DNA of 64,000 bases, from positions 186,001-250,000 of the forward strand of contig NZ_RXLO01000007.1 in assembly GCF_003958645.1 (NCBI RefSeq), read 5' to 3'. The notes below the pieces were generated by a model. The model was not told where the DNA came from and did no database searches. It saw only the letters and a list, made by a program, of their open reading frames with translations. Of this stretch, positions 51,109-59,858 are shown one piece after another. The stretch comes from Chitinophaga rhizosphaerae. Its GTDB lineage: Bacteria > Bacteroidota > Bacteroidia > Chitinophagales > Chitinophagaceae. Both the position numbers and the translations under genes were made by a program. Each line of letters starts with the position of its first letter. Within the stretch, counting starts at the first letter, position 1.

Positions 51109-52797
51109 TTATCGGACCAAAGTGATCGTGCCGGTTTTCCGGTAGAATTTCGCGGCGGCGAGGTCTACATATTCCACCATCCAGACATAGGTGCCGGCAG
51201 ACGCGTTTTTGCCGTTCTGCATCCCGTTCCAACCCACGGTAGGGTCTGATGTGAAGAAAATGAAATTGCCGACGCGGTTGTAAATGCTCAATCGATATTG
51301 ACCGATGTTGCACCGGAACCGCGGCCGGAAGAAATCGTTGTAACCATCGCCGTTAGGGGAGAAACCGGTGGGGAAATACAGCTGGCAATCGCAGGGCGCG
51401 AAGTTCACGCGGATGGAATCCACCGACCGGTTGCACGCATTTTCCGCCACCACGGCATACCATCCGCGTTGGGTAACGGGGAATGTATTGATGGTGGAGC
51501 TATCCTGCCACTTGTAATTCATGCCGGCGTTCATGGGCCTGAGCAGCAGGGTTTCGCCGGCGCACATCACGGTATCTTCGCCCAGGTATACCCGCACCGA
51601 ATCCTGGAAGGTAACGCGGATGGTATCCATTTCCACGCACCGCCCGATCTGTACGCGAACGCTGTAATAACCTGTGGAGTCTACGTGGTACGTGGCCTGG
51701 TCGGAGCCATCCTGCCACAGGTAATTGCCCGTTCCGTGATCTGCCGTTAACACGAGGAAGTTGCCGCGGCACAGCGTGGTATCGTTGCCCAGGCTGAAAT
51801 CGCGGAGGCGGCTATATCGCACTTCGATGGTATCTACAACAGCGCAGACGTTGTTGATGTTGACGAACACGGCGTAGGTGCCGTTGTTGCGGACGGTAAC
51901 GCGCGGACTGGTGGAGCCGTTGTTCCATGCCCAGGCGGTGGCGCCGGGGCGCGCGGCGTCGAGTGTTACGGATTCCCCGGCGCAGAGGAGCGTGTCGTTT
52001 CCGAGACTGAAAGGGAACGCGGGGCCGGCGAATGTGATGTTCACTTCGTTGGTATAATCGCCGCAACCGTCGATGGTGGCCGTTACGCGATAGTTGCCGC
52101 CCGTTCCGGAAGCTACGATGGTGGGCGTCGTTTCACCCGTATTCCAGACGTAGGTGGCGTTTTGCGCCGTGGCGTCGAGCGTGAAAAGCTCGCCGGTGCA
52201 AAGGATGCGGTCGGGGCCGAGGTCGAACGTGGGAATGGGGGATATGAAGAGATTGACGGAGTCGATTTCGCGGCAACCGTTAATGGCCACATGATAGGTG
52301 GCGATTTCGGTGGCGGTGAAAGTATGGGTGCCCACTACGGTATCTTCGAGGTAATACCAGGTATAGGTAGCGCCGGGGATGGAAGGGGCGGTGAGGGTGA
52401 TGTTGGTGTTTTCGCAGATGGTGACGTTCTGCGGCCCCAGGTCGATGTTTTGAGGCGCAACGATGTTGATCTGCTGCACCGTTACGTCTTCCACGCCATT
52501 GCGGTAGGTTTTGAGGGTGACGGAGTAGGTGCCAGGCGTGGTGTAGCGGTATTTTGCACCGGTGATGCGGTTGCTGGAATCTTCCCGGTTCACGGGCGGG
52601 CTCACGAAGTACCATTTCACGGAATCGATGCCGGCGGTATCGTCGGTAATGATGAAAGTGACGCTATCGTTGAGGCAGGTGGTGTTCCAGGTGAAGTTAG
52701 TGAGGCGTGGCCGCGCGGCGGCGGAAAAAGATACGGCCACAAATATGATGATCAGGGCGAAAAGGCGTACCCTGCACCGGTTGAACATAGGAACCAT
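51109..52797 (-). CDS. PKD-like repeat surface protein with type IX (gliding) C-terminal domain
   Basis: A 562-residue exported protein. A signal peptide is followed by a PKD/Ig-like domain (about 28-110) and about five repeats marked by LGNDTTLC / LGEDTVMCAGE / LGPDRILCTGE and a YxWxxG turn. It ends with the gliding motility-associated C-terminal domain: YFPTGFSPNGDGYNDFF ... GWNGMQNGKNASAGTYVW, the type B sorting signal of the type IX secretion system. It is therefore probably attached to or released from the surface and may act in adhesion. The repeats differ enough to rule out recent duplication. Confidence 0.9.
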   Translation of the reverse strand: MVPMFNRCRVRLFALIIIFVAVSFSAAARPRLTNFTWNTTCLNDSVTFIITDDTAGIDSVKWYFVSPPVNREDSSNRITGAKYRYTTPGTYSVTLKTYRNGVEDVTVQQINIVAPQNIDLGPQNVTICENTNITLTAPSIPGATYTWYYLEDTVVGTHTFTATEIATYHVAINGCREIDSVNLFISPIPTFDLGPDRILCTGELFTLDATAQNATYVWNTGETTPTIVASGTGGNYRVTATIDGCGDYTNEVNITFAGPAFPFSLGNDTLLCAGESVTLDAARPGATAWAWNNGSTSPRVTVRNNGTYAVFVNINNVCAVVDTIEVRYSRLRDFSLGNDTTLCRGNFLVLTADHGTGNYLWQDGSDQATYHVDSTGYYSVRVQIGRCVEMDTIRVTFQDSVRVYLGEDTVMCAGETLLLRPMNAGMNYKWQDSSTINTFPVTQRGWYAVVAENACNRSVDSIRVNFAPCDCQLYFPTGFSPNGDGYNDFFRPRFRCNIGQYRLSIYNRVGNFIFFTSDPTVGWNGMQNGKNASAGTYVWMVEYVDLAAAKFYRKTGTITLVR

Positions 52798-52801
52798 GAC
52801 A

Positions 52802-52816
52802 CCGCTAAATTAGCGG
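52802..52816 (-). promoter_or_regulatory. Perfect inverted repeat just upstream of the surface protein gene
   Basis: CCGCTAA-A-TTAGCGG ends 4 bp from the start codon. On the minus strand it contains TAATTTAG, close to TAnnTTTG, so it could be an operator over the -7 element or a small leader hairpin. Confidence 0.4.
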
Positions 52817-52895
52817 AATTTCTGATATGTAGATTGTTTTTAATAAAATATTTGGCCCCCGGGCTATGAGGCGCGGGGACTGGTGGTATGACGGA

Positions 52896-53699
52896 TTATG
52901 CATGCTGGAGGAACGGGATCTTCGGGGTCGCGTAGTTCAACGCAGCCGTAGTGCCACAGGTAACATCGAGCGTAACGCCGGTAATTTTGCTGGCATGGTC
53001 GGAAGCGAGGAACACCGCAGCCTGGGCGATATCTTCCATCAGGGGCATTTTCTTCAACATGGTGTCTGCCTCCAATTTATCGAGAAATCCCGCCACTTCG
53101 GCTCCTCCCTGCTCCAGCGCCTCGCGGAACACGCGGGTATCCGGCGAGCCGCCAGACCGGATGTTTACCACCCGCACACCATAAGGCCCCAGTTCAGAGG
53201 CGAGGTTGCGGGTCAGGCTTTCCACCGCGCAACACGCCGGCCCGAAGCCCCCCACATGCGGATACCCGATCCCTCCCGGTGTAGCCGTCAACGTTAATAT
53301 CACGCCCGATCGCTGCCGCATCATCGCGCGCGCCGCCGCCGTACAGGTTAGGAATTCCGTTTCCATCGCGCGGAGCACCGGCCGCAGGAAGTCTTCCGGG
53401 TCCATCTCCGCCAGCGGCTGATCCTGCCGGTCTTCCCACCCAACGGCATTAAAGGAAATATCTACCCGCCCCGTTTCTTCGAGGTGCCGGGCAACGGCGC
53501 CGGCGTCCAGCGCGTCTACCACAGCGGTACTGCAACGGCTGCCCGATTTCCGGATAACGTCGGCCGTCCGTTCCACCGAATCCAAATTTCGGCCCGTGAG
53601 ATGAACGAACGCGCCTTCTTTCGCAAAAGCAGCGGCAACGGCACCTCCGAGCGATCCGCCCGCACCGTACACCACCGCGGTTTTTCCTGCTAACAGCAT
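52896..53699 (-). CDS. SDR-family protein lacking the YxxxK catalytic motif
   Basis: A 267-residue Rossmann-fold protein. The dinucleotide motif is VVYGAGGSLGGAVA (9-22) and the fold continues with HLTGRNLDS, VVDALD and FNAVGWED. In the active-site region the classical YSASK is replaced by FGPAC (Phe152 to Cys156), so the usual tyrosine and lysine are missing while the following AVESLTRNLASELG is well kept. A related group of SDR proteins without YxxxK exists in soil Bacteroidota. Redox activity is uncertain. ATG 53699 is chosen because it starts the canonical MLLAGKTAVVYG; longer readings run through an unrelated region. Confidence 0.85.
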   Translation of the reverse strand: MLLAGKTAVVYGAGGSLGGAVAAAFAKEGAFVHLTGRNLDSVERTADVIRKSGSRCSTAVVDALDAGAVARHLEETGRVDISFNAVGWEDRQDQPLAEMDPEDFLRPVLRAMETEFLTCTAAARAMMRQRSGVILTLTATPGGIGYPHVGGFGPACCAVESLTRNLASELGPYGVRVVNIRSGGSPDTRVFREALEQGGAEVAGFLDKLEADTMLKKMPLMEDIAQAAVFLASDHASKITGVTLDVTCGTTAALNYATPKIPFLQHA

Positions 53700-53822
53700 A
53701 GTGAAAGTTTTACCGAACTTACCGAAATCAACCGGCAACGAACATGTGCGTATAAGCCAATTTGAGGGGCAATTTGAGACACCAGCGAATCTGCTGCGAT
53801 CTTTTAACTGATCGCCAATCAT

Positions 53823-53860
53823 AAAAAAAGGCCGTCTCGCAATAGGTAGACGGCCTTTTT
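53823..53860 (-). terminator. Terminator after the pseudouridine synthase gene
   Basis: Stem GGCCGTCT / AGACGGCC with a 10-nt loop, flanked by A- and T-runs, so usable in both directions. Confidence 0.9.
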
Positions 53861-53875
53861 CAATATAATTCGGGA

Positions 53876-54940
53876 TCAATCGTCCCCATTCCTCCGGTAC
53901 CTTCTCCATTTCTCCAGCACGCCCGTGAAATCCGCCGGCAGCGGCGATTCGAACTGCATGTGCTTGCGCGTGCGCGGATGGATGAACCCCAGCGTTTGCG
54001 CGTGCAGCGCGTGGCGGGGCATGATCTCGAAACAATTATCAACGAACTGTTTGTATTTCGCGAAAATCGTTCCTTTCACGATACGGTCGCCACCATAAGT
54101 ATCGTCGTTGAAAAGGGAGTGGCCGATATGCTGCATGTGCACCCTGATCTGGTGGGTACGGCCTGTTTCCAGTTTGCAGGCGATCATGGATACATAATTG
54201 AACCGCTCGAGCACTTCGTAATGGGTTATGGCTTCCTTGCCGTATTCGCCGTCGGGATAGGCGTCCATGATCTTGCGGAACCGCTGGTGGCGGCCCACGT
54301 GGGCTACCACGGTACCTGCGTCTTCCTCGAAATCGCCCCAGACGAGGGCGATGTAACGGCGCTCCACGGTGTGGTCGAAGAACTGCTTGGCGAGGTCGCT
54401 CATGGCTTTGTCGGACTTGGCGACTACCAGCAGCCCGCTCGTGTTTTTATCGATCCGGTGGACCAATCCGAACCGCGGGATTTCGGGCTCGGTGGCGGAA
54501 CGGTCGTTCTCGTCGCCGAGGTACCAGGCCAGGGCGTTGACCAGGGTACCGGTGTAATTCCCGCATCCCGGGTGTACCACCATGCCGGCGGGTTTATTCA
54601 CGACCATCACGTCGTCGTCTTCATACACGATATCGAGCGGGATGTTTTCGGGTTTTATCTCGGTGGATTCGGGATTTTTGGTGGAATAGACGATAAGCCG
54701 GTCCAGCGGGCGGACCTTGTAATTGGCCTTTACGGGTTTATCGTTGACGAGGACCATGCCTTTTTCGATGGACTGCTGCACCTTGTTGCGGGTGGCGCCT
54801 TCGATACGGGCCTGGATGAATTTGTCGATACGCAGGGGTTCCTGCCCTTTGTCTACGACCAGGTTCACACGTTCGTATATTTCTTCGCTTCCATCCCCGT
54901 TTTCCAGTTCATCTTCCAGTTCCGGCAGTTGATCGGTCAT
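53876..54940 (-). CDS. RluA family (RluD-like) pseudouridine synthase
   Basis: A 354-residue enzyme with an N-terminal S4 RNA-binding domain (about 30-90: RIDKFIQARIEGATRNKVQQ). The catalytic domain has HRIDKNTSGLLVVAKSD, which carries the catalytic Asp, then RYIALVWGDFEE, LETGRTHQIRVHM and ALHAQTLGF. It converts uridines to pseudouridine, most likely in 23S rRNA. An acidic N-terminal extension (ELEDELENGDGSEE) precedes S4. The promoter is shared back-to-back with lipB. Confidence 0.95.
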   Translation of the reverse strand: MTDQLPELEDELENGDGSEEIYERVNLVVDKGQEPLRIDKFIQARIEGATRNKVQQSIEKGMVLVNDKPVKANYKVRPLDRLIVYSTKNPESTEIKPENIPLDIVYEDDDVMVVNKPAGMVVHPGCGNYTGTLVNALAWYLGDENDRSATEPEIPRFGLVHRIDKNTSGLLVVAKSDKAMSDLAKQFFDHTVERRYIALVWGDFEEDAGTVVAHVGRHQRFRKIMDAYPDGEYGKEAITHYEVLERFNYVSMIACKLETGRTHQIRVHMQHIGHSLFNDDTYGGDRIVKGTIFAKYKQFVDNCFEIMPRHALHAQTLGFIHPRTRKHMQFESPLPADFTGVLEKWRRYRRNGDD

Positions 54941-54952
54941 CGCTAAAATTTT

Positions 54953-54980
54953 TGCAAAGATACTTTAAGTTATCTTTGCA
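54953..54980. promoter_or_regulatory. Symmetrical divergent promoters of rluA-type and lipB genes
   Basis: A perfect inverted repeat TGCAAAGATA-CTTTAAGT-TATCTTTGCA. Each arm contains a -7 element, TATCTTTG: minus strand at 54955-54962, plus strand at 54971-54978. The plus element ends 6 bp before the lipB ATG. The two promoters overlap so closely that two polymerases could hardly bind at once. Confidence 0.6.
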
Positions 54981-54984
54981 GGCG

Positions 54985-55722
54985 ATGAAACAGCAGATAA
55001 TCGTGAATGACCTGGGGCGGGTCCCTTACCGAGACGCGTGGGACCTGCAGGAAAAGCTTCTGAAAGAGAATACCGACGCCAAGGCGGCCGCCCGGGCGGA
55101 GGGGGAGGGCGCGGTGCCGCAAACCCGGCATCACCTGCTGTTTTGCGAACATCCGCCGGTGTATACGCTCGGCAAGAGCGGTCATCCGGAAAACCTCCTG
55201 GTGAGCGACGAGGAGCTGGCGGCCAAAGGTATCCAGTATGTGCAGACCAACCGTGGGGGAGACATTACGTTTCACGGGGCAGACCAGATCGTGGGGTACC
55301 CCATCATCGACCTGGAGCGGTTTTACGCCGATATCGGCCGGTATCTCCGGAACCTGGAGGAGGTGATCATCCGTACCATTGGCGATTACGGGCTGATCGG
55401 GGAGCGCTCTTCGGGGGAAACCGGCGTTTGGCTGGAGCCCGGCGTGCCGGGGCGCGCCCGCAAGATCTGCGCCATGGGCGTACGTTGCAGCCGGTGGGTC
55501 ACCATGCATGGCTTCGCCCTCAACGTCAACACCGATCTTTCCTACTTCAATAATATCATTCCCTGCGGGATTCAGGACAAATCCGTCACATCCATGCAAA
55601 AAGAAACCGGGCGCACACTGCCGATGGAGGAAGTGCGGGCCCGGATCGTGCATCATTTCGCCGATATCTTCGGCGCCGAAATGGTGGAAGGCGCCTTATT
55701 TACGGCTGAAACCGGTCATTAA
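54985..55722 (+). CDS. lipB: Lipoyl(octanoyl) transferase
   Basis: A 245-residue LipB that moves octanoate from ACP to lipoyl domains. Motifs: FCEHPPVYTLGKSG, RGGDITFHGADQIVGYPI (RGG-x-x-T-x-HG), GVWLEPGVPGRARKICAMG with the catalytic Lys, and the cysteine in IIPCGIQDKSVTSM. ATG 54985 is chosen since the promoter -7 element ends just upstream; the in-frame ATG at 54952 lies beyond it. A 25-residue charged insertion after the first helix (KENTDAKAAARAEGEG) is present, as often in this phylum. Confidence 0.95.
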   Translation: MKQQIIVNDLGRVPYRDAWDLQEKLLKENTDAKAAARAEGEGAVPQTRHHLLFCEHPPVYTLGKSGHPENLLVSDEELAAKGIQYVQTNRGGDITFHGADQIVGYPIIDLERFYADIGRYLRNLEEVIIRTIGDYGLIGERSSGETGVWLEPGVPGRARKICAMGVRCSRWVTMHGFALNVNTDLSYFNNIIPCGIQDKSVTSMQKETGRTLPMEEVRARIVHHFADIFGAEMVEGALFTAETGH

Positions 55723-56426
55723 CGGTAGCTTAGCGGAATGTAGAGGTTCCATTTTTCCAGCAGTTTGCCGTTTTCGAATACTTCAAAATCAAACCAGCCG
55801 GCGTGCATGAAAATCGCCTTTTCCAGGATGAGGAAAGGCTCGGCCACATGTTCCACTTCAAACAGGAACTGCCCCGTTGCTTCGTAAAATTTCACCGTAT
55901 ACTTTTTCTGCAAAGCCATCGGCAGCTTGATATTTACGTTTCCATCTGCGGTGGTGTATATGTAATTGGATGGCTTCCAGGGAATTACCTGTTTTTCTCC
56001 TTCTGCATTCGTAGTGGTCATCGTTGGGATGTCTGACGCGCCGAGCTTGGTGTCCGCCGCAATGGTGGAATCCGTCGTGGCCAGCACCACCTTGGAATGG
56101 AGGTAGGTGTTGTTCTTGAAAAGAATGAAAAGGCGGTAATAGTTTTTCCCGGGAAGGGGTTTGTTGTCGAGGTACGCATTGCGCTGGGTGGAGGGATTGG
56201 TGGCGTAGCCAATGGTGGTGAAGTTCAGCACACTGTCCAACGACCGCTGCACGCCGATCTGTACGGCATTCGGGAAACCGGAAATCCAGTCCAGCTGGAT
56301 CTTTCCCGTTTTGATAAGGGCCGAAAACTCAGGCAATACGGGCGGTATGGCTTGCTGCGCCCTGGCGGCGGAAAAGGCTCCCGTAACGAACATCAACACC
56401 ATCAGGCATCTAACCATCTGCTTCAT
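55719..56426 (-). CDS. Secreted protein with FN3-like domain, function unknown
   Basis: A 235-residue exported protein (signal cleavage near RAQQ). Residues about 35-115 read like the FN3-type module common in surface proteins of this phylum (IQLDWISGFPNAVQIGVQRS ... GKNYYRLFILFKNN). The rest is beta-rich without known motifs and there is no type IX sorting tail. An ATG three codons earlier (56435) is possible. The gene ends 4 bp inside the convergent lipB stop region. A -7 element TAAATTTG lies on the minus strand at 56457-56464. Confidence 0.75.
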   Translation of the reverse strand: MKQMVRCLMVLMFVTGAFSAARAQQAIPPVLPEFSALIKTGKIQLDWISGFPNAVQIGVQRSLDSVLNFTTIGYATNPSTQRNAYLDNKPLPGKNYYRLFILFKNNTYLHSKVVLATTDSTIAADTKLGASDIPTMTTTNAEGEKQVIPWKPSNYIYTTADGNVNIKLPMALQKKYTVKFYEATGQFLFEVEHVAEPFLILEKAIFMHAGWFDFEVFENGKLLEKWNLYIPLSYR

Positions 56427-56456
56427 ACAGTACATCTGTCTAGTCTCTTAAGTTGG

Positions 56457-56464
56457 CAAATTTA
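56457..56464 (-). promoter_or_regulatory. -7 promoter element of the FN3-like protein gene
   Basis: TAAATTTG on the minus strand, about 30 bp before the start codon. Confidence 0.45.
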
Positions 56465-56557
56465 GGATCTGAAGGTCAAATATACGCTGCCGGTCTGTAA
56501 AAGTTTACCGGTCCGCATAAAGCATCCATAACCTTGCCATGATTCCTTATGCAGCCG

Positions 56558-57514
56558 TTAAAAATGCAAACTTCCTTGTGGAAGGGAAGCGTTCCCCTGT
56601 AATCCGCCAGTGTGGATGAGGAGAACATGGCTGCCGGGCGGGAAACGGCCTTCGGCGGACATTTCACGGAAGGCGAGCACCAGTTTTCCGGTGTAGACAC
56701 GGTCTGTAGGGATGCCGGTCTGGTCGAAAAAATCGTTCATTCCGGTGATGAGCGCGTGGGAAATTTTAGCGAAGCCGCCTTCGTGGAAATCGTGCAAAAT
56801 CCCCCAGTTCCCACGATCCTCCGTCAATAGCGCCCGAACCTCCGATTCCACGGAATAAGCCCCCTTCAGCGCCGATATCCCCCAAATCTCCGCCCCGATC
56901 CCTCTTTTCGCGGCGCCATTGATCAGTCCGGCGAGCGTGGTGCCGGTGCCCGTCGCGCAAAGGATGTGCGTGAACGGCCGGAAATCCCCCAAATCCAGGA
57001 TCTCCTCACAACCCGCCGCCCCTTCCGCATTGCCGCCCCCTTCCGGGATGATATAAGCTGTTTCCAGCAAGGTGCGCAGGGAGAAAGGTTTATCAGCGGG
57101 TCCGCCAGCCGCGCGGGAATCAGTGGCGAATTCCGCACCTGCGGCCGACAGATCCCCTTTTTTAATGGCGTCATATACCGCCCGGGGAACGTGCACGATC
57201 TCCATGCCCAGGGCCGCCGCTTCCGTGAGCGTGCGCGAAGGCGGAGCAGGCGCTTCGCCCCGTACGATGCCGGTGACGGGTTTGCCCATCAGTTTGCAGG
57301 CCGCGGCGGCCGCGTGCAGGTGGTTAGACCATGGCCCGCCGAAGGTGACCACCGGCAAAGGGCCCGCGGCTTCGAGGTTGCGCTTCAGCTTGAACCACTT
57401 GTTGCCCTGGACGAGCGGGTGGACGAGGTCCAAACGCAACATGGCTGCCTGGATATTGCCGGGCAGCCATGTTGTATGGAAATGTTGCAGTAAATCTTTA
57501 GTTGAAAAGCGCAT
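56558..57514 (-). CDS. PLP-dependent ACC deaminase / D-cysteine desulfhydrase family enzyme
   Basis: A 318-residue fold-type II PLP enzyme. The PLP lysine is Lys42 in GNKWFKLKRNL; the substrate-contact GGPWSNHLHA and phosphate-binding CATGTGTTLAGL loops follow. Members deaminate 1-aminocyclopropane-1-carboxylate or degrade D-cysteine; the sequence alone does not decide. It overlaps the hexosaminidase gene by 17 bp, an unexpected pairing with a glycan-degrading enzyme, so it may act on an amino acid liberated with the sugar or simply be co-transcribed. Confidence 0.85.
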   Translation of the reverse strand: MRFSTKDLLQHFHTTWLPGNIQAAMLRLDLVHPLVQGNKWFKLKRNLEAAGPLPVVTFGGPWSNHLHAAAAACKLMGKPVTGIVRGEAPAPPSRTLTEAAALGMEIVHVPRAVYDAIKKGDLSAAGAEFATDSRAAGGPADKPFSLRTLLETAYIIPEGGGNAEGAAGCEEILDLGDFRPFTHILCATGTGTTLAGLINGAAKRGIGAEIWGISALKGAYSVESEVRALLTEDRGNWGILHDFHEGGFAKISHALITGMNDFFDQTGIPTDRVYTGKLVLAFREMSAEGRFPPGSHVLLIHTGGLQGNASLPQGSLHF

Positions 57515-59819
57515 TCCGCAAGTTAAGGCTTTGTTTGCCTTTCATGCCGATGTTGATCTTCAGCATGTCTCCGCCACCTGCGTCGAAGTACTGCACTTTG
57601 ATGCGGTGATAACCTTTACGGAGGGGAATGATGCCGGTTTTGGTAACTGGCGCATGCTCGCCGTCGTTATCCACTACGAGGTCGCCGTCGATGAACACCA
57701 AAGAGCCGTCGTCAGATGTAGCCGCGATTTCATACAGGCCGTCTTCCTCCACTTTCACGAATCCTTCGAAAACAACCCCGAAAGCCGGGTGGCGCTGGAA
57801 CGCGCGGATGGAGGCATCGGTCATCACGCCGGAAGTGTCCGCCGTTCCGCCCACTTTTGCTGCGGCGTTGAATTCTTTGTAGAACGCCTGGAATTTGAGG
57901 CCTTTGCCGGCGGGCTTTACGTTTACCGCGGATTTGTAGGATTTGCGGGTGTATGTATTGCTGTACACCGCGCTGCTGCGGCCGGTTTCAGGTACCGTAA
58001 CGATGTATTTGAGCGTAATGGTCCCGTCTTTTTCCGGCGCGATGATGATGGGCTTGCTGGCAACGGGGCTTTGCGGCGTAGGTTCGGAACCGTCTGTCGT
58101 GTAGCGGATCACTGCACCGGCCATGGGCGGCTCCAGTTTCACCACTGCGCGTTGCGCCGCCGTGGTAATGCCCGATGCGCCTACACCTTCGCCGCCGCTG
58201 CTCGCGGGGTCTACGATCACGGCGTTTTCAGCGCCGATCGCCTCCGGAATGCGGTAGTTGACGCCGCGTTTGTCCATATCGTGCAGCACGCCGCGCATGC
58301 GCTTGCGGAAGCTGGTATAGTCCTTTTTCGCTTTTGGGCTCCAGGTGATCTCGGCCAGCGCAATGGCGCGGGGGAAGGTAAAGTAGTCGGAAACCGGTCC
58401 GGAAGGAATATATTCCGTCCACACGTTGCCCTGCACGCCGATGATGTGTTTCTGTTCTTCGGGCGTGAGGTCTTTGGGCAGCGGTTCGTAGCTATACACC
58501 TTTTCCAGCGGGAGATATCCGCCGATAGCGAGGGGCTCGCTGCCGGGGGCGCCCTGGTAGTAATCGAGATAGAGGTAGGTGTTGGGCGTCATGATGACGT
58601 CGTGCCGCTGGCGGGCGGCTTCCTTTCCACCGGCTTCGCCGCGCCAGCTCATCACCGTGGCATCGGGGGCGAGGCCTCCTTCGAGGATTTCGTCCCAGCC
58701 GATGATCTTGCGGCCTTTACTGCCGAGGAATTTTTCCATCCGGCGGATGAAATAGCTTTGCAGTTCGTGTTCGTCTTTAAGCCCGAGCGCTTTCATGCGG
58801 GCCTGGCATTTGGGGCATTGCTTCCAGCGGTCTTTCGGGCATTCGTCGCCGCCGATATGGATATACTGGCTGGGGAAGAGGGGCAGCACTTCGGTGAGCA
58901 CGTCTTCGAGGAAAGTGAAGGTCTCGTCGTTGCCGGCGCAGAACACTTCTTTGTGAACGCCCCATTTGGTGGATACTTCATATGGTCCGCCGGTGCATCC
59001 GAGCTGGGGGTACGAAGCGAGGGCGGCGGTTGCGTGGCCCGGCATTTCGATTTCGGGGACCACGGTCACGAAGCGTGCTGCGGCGTAGGCCACGATGTCT
59101 TTCACTTCTTCCTGCGTATAGAATCCGCCATGCGGTTTACCGTCGAATTTATTTTCGCTCAGATGGCCTTTGGAAGTCTCCTTCCGCTGCGATCCCACGG
59201 TGGTGAGGCGCGGGTATTTCTTGATCTCGATGCGCCATCCCTGGTCTTCGGTAAGGTGCCAGTGGAAGCGGTTGAGCTTCAGGGAAGCGATGACGTCGAT
59301 GTATTGCTTGATGTAGGGGACAGGCAGGTAATACCGTCCCACGTCGAGCATAACGCCGCGGTAGCCGAAGCGCGGTCGGTCTTTGATGGCGACCGCCGGC
59401 AGCACGAGCCCCGTTTTCGTCTTGTTGCGCGACACCTGCTGAAGGGTTTGCAGACCGTAGAACAGGCCTGCTTCATGCCCCTGTACCACTGCTTTGCGGT
59501 TGGTGATCGTGAGCTGGTAGCCTTCCTTGGGCAGCTGATCGTCGTCGGAGAAAATCACCTGTGCGTTTTGCATGGTCCCTTTCTGCAATTTCAGTCCGAA
59601 GTTGGCGTCGAGATAGGCGGCATAGAGTTTCGCCATCCGTTCGGCGGTTTCGCTGTTGGCGAAATACCGGGCGGATGAGCCCTGCAGGGTCAGCGTGCCT
59701 GTTCTTTCCTCCACGGAGGCGGGAGCGGGCACCACGTTCACCTGGGGTATTACCGTCTTCTGCGCCTGAGAGGCGAGCGTCAGGCACAGGGCTAAAGCGG
59801 ATAGGAGCGTTTTTTTCAT
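57498..59819 (-). CDS. Secreted beta-N-acetylhexosaminidase (GH20)
   Basis: A 773-residue exported glycosidase: signal peptide (cleavage near SQAQ), N-terminal GH20b domain (about 25-150), then the catalytic barrel with RGVMLDVGRYYLP, WHLTEDQGWRIEI and the catalytic pair Asp325-Glu326 in IGGDECPK. A chitobiase-type C-terminal beta domain (about 520-620) and a PA14-like module (about 640-760: VKVEEDGLYEIAATSDDGS) follow. It removes terminal GlcNAc/GalNAc from glycans or chitin oligomers by substrate-assisted catalysis. It is the middle gene of a three-gene operon behind the GH29 fucosidase. Confidence 0.94.
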   Translation of the reverse strand: MKKTLLSALALCLTLASQAQKTVIPQVNVVPAPASVEERTGTLTLQGSSARYFANSETAERMAKLYAAYLDANFGLKLQKGTMQNAQVIFSDDDQLPKEGYQLTITNRKAVVQGHEAGLFYGLQTLQQVSRNKTKTGLVLPAVAIKDRPRFGYRGVMLDVGRYYLPVPYIKQYIDVIASLKLNRFHWHLTEDQGWRIEIKKYPRLTTVGSQRKETSKGHLSENKFDGKPHGGFYTQEEVKDIVAYAAARFVTVVPEIEMPGHATAALASYPQLGCTGGPYEVSTKWGVHKEVFCAGNDETFTFLEDVLTEVLPLFPSQYIHIGGDECPKDRWKQCPKCQARMKALGLKDEHELQSYFIRRMEKFLGSKGRKIIGWDEILEGGLAPDATVMSWRGEAGGKEAARQRHDVIMTPNTYLYLDYYQGAPGSEPLAIGGYLPLEKVYSYEPLPKDLTPEEQKHIIGVQGNVWTEYIPSGPVSDYFTFPRAIALAEITWSPKAKKDYTSFRKRMRGVLHDMDKRGVNYRIPEAIGAENAVIVDPASSGGEGVGASGITTAAQRAVVKLEPPMAGAVIRYTTDGSEPTPQSPVASKPIIIAPEKDGTITLKYIVTVPETGRSSAVYSNTYTRKSYKSAVNVKPAGKGLKFQAFYKEFNAAAKVGGTADTSGVMTDASIRAFQRHPAFGVVFEGFVKVEEDGLYEIAATSDDGSLVFIDGDLVVDNDGEHAPVTKTGIIPLRKGYHRIKVQYFDAGGGDMLKINIGMKGKQSLNLRNALFN

Positions 59820-59858
59820 CTGTGCGTTTTTATGAAAGGTGGAATTGTTGGCTGCGGG

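Noticed and set aside
52896..54035. A 379-residue form of the SDR protein
   Set aside because: The extra N-terminal part reads through the terminator at 53823-53860 and into the pseudouridine synthase gene; the Rossmann fold begins right after ATG 53699.
57072..59678. An 868-codon plus-strand open frame opposite the GH20 gene
   Set aside because: The opposite strand encodes a clear GH20 enzyme with signal peptide and catalytic Asp-Glu; this frame is its shadow.
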